Shown: positions 43,678 to 44,138 of the stretch, piece after piece
Numbering within the stretch: the first letter of the stretch is position 1
Layout of the letters: every line of letters begins with the position of its first letter
Made by a program: the position numbers and the translations under genes
From: Clostridia bacterium
Lineage (GTDB): Bacteria > Bacillota > Clostridia > TANB77 > CAG-508
Assembly: GCA_016290095.1 (NCBI GenBank)
Contig: JAEESU010000008.1
Location: 1 to 44,138, forward strand
DNA length: 44,138 nt
Direction: 5' to 3'
The notes under the pieces: model-generated
Told to the model about the DNA's origin: nothing
Database searches by the model: none
Seen by the model: only the letters and a program-made list of their open reading frames with translations

Positions 43678-44138
43678 ATGAAAGTAATACTACTAATAAT
43701 TGCAGTGGGATTAGTTGGAGTTGTATTGTACATAGGATATCGTATGGATAAAGATGAGGAACAAAAGGAACGTAAGGAAAGACTTTCTAAAAAAGATAAT
43801 CTTTATAATACAGATATTGAAGAAAAAGTTTCAAATTATTATAGTCCTCAAAAGTCTAACAAAATACAATCATTGAAAGAAAAAGTAAAAGAGAAAAAAG
43901 AAGACTTTAATGACTATATTGAAGAAAAAAAACGAGAAAAAGAAGAAAAGAAAATAGAAAAAATTAATCAAAGTAAAACAGATGACTACAAACAAATAGA
44001 TGATGAGTTTATTGAAAACGGAGATTCTTCATGGGAATTTATTGATGAAGAAGATTTAATTGAGAGAAACGAGAAACCTGAAATTTCTGAAGAAAAAACT
44101 ATTTTTCCAAATTTTGATAACGAAGAAACAGCTGTTAT
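43678..44138 (+). CDS. Membrane-anchored, highly charged protein (3' partial)
   Basis: The ATG at 43678 follows AAAGGAGATAGG; the frame stays open to the window edge (153 codons). One N-terminal membrane helix (VILLIIAVGLVGVVLYIGY) is followed by a strongly charged Lys/Glu-rich helical cytosolic part (KEKVKEKKEDFNDYIEEKKR and more) and then an acidic stretch. It starts 13 bases after the histidine kinase stop, so it is co-transcribed with it. The topology, a short outer N terminus and a coiled-coil cytosolic tail, recalls EzrA- or YtxH-like scaffolds, but I do not recognise a family. Confidence 0.6.
   Translation, partial: MKVILLIIAVGLVGVVLYIGYRMDKDEEQKERKERLSKKDNLYNTDIEEKVSNYYSPQKSNKIQSLKEKVKEKKEDFNDYIEEKKREKEEKKIEKINQSKTDDYKQIDDEFIENGDSSWEFIDEEDLIERNEKPEISEEKTIFPNFDNEETAV

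Overview
The window is AT-rich (roughly 30% GC by eye) and uses standard bacterial signals: strong AGGAGG-type ribosome binding sites, occasional TTG and GTG starts, TGA used as a stop, short spacing between genes, and T-tailed hairpin terminators. Gene content (G5/SH3 wall glucosaminidase, CwlD-type amidase, ER-type signal peptidase with a TasA-like substrate, the tadA-SRP RNA-dnaX-ybaB-recR block, YvcK) points to a Gram-positive low-GC Firmicute, probably an uncultured clostridial lineage. I cannot name a species. No CRISPR array, rRNA, relaxase, integrase or intact transposase is visible.

Region 1 (1-17945) is one long co-directional cluster, the downstream part of a type IV secretion (conjugation-type) machine. 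It opens inside a VirB4-type ATPase. Four secreted-N-terminus, multi-membrane VirB6/TrbL-like paralogs follow (421-1650, 4407-10949, 10964-13801, 13824-16379). One is 2180 residues long with a cysteine-rich outer segment and a tail containing five diverged repeats of about 75-80 residues. Between the first and second paralogs lie two single-membrane-pass paralogs of unknown function. Two membrane-anchored NTF2-like (VirB8/TcpC-like) proteins close the cluster before a bidirectional terminator. A 48-residue membrane miniprotein is encoded on the other strand. Next come a membrane-anchored G5-SH3-glucosaminidase, the likely wall-opening enzyme of the machine, and a lipoprotein-sized unknown (19610-20422).

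Region 2 (20428-22072) holds tRNA-Arg(CCT) with its own promoter, a perfect 19-bp inverted repeat, a minus-strand unknown gene, and the start of a surface-fibre locus. Region 3 (21371-27246) has a TasA-like small secreted protein, a second protein with the same leader type, an ER-type (SipW-like) signal peptidase fused behind a polytopic membrane domain, a DUF5305-like protein, tadA, and two further membrane-anchored unknowns. One of those (26014-26739) is a paralog of the 19610-20422 protein. Together these look like a self-contained system for exporting and maturing surface proteins.

Region 4 (27245-32069) has a minus-strand acyltransferase-3 membrane enzyme, the SRP RNA with a clear sigma-A promoter, then dnaX-ybaB-recR-yvcK in a tight operon. 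tadA/SRP RNA/dnaX/ybaB/recR is the order known from Bacillus subtilis, but here about 2.4 kb of accessory genes sit between tadA and the SRP RNA. Region 5 (32065-33258) contains gene debris, a possible small mobile element carrying a 74-codon ORF, and a CwlD-like amidase on the minus strand. Region 6 (33353-end) has a 2656-residue cyclic beta-glucan synthase-like protein (GT84 plus GH94), then a response regulator and its histidine kinase, each with its own promoter, and the start of a membrane-anchored charged protein running off the window.
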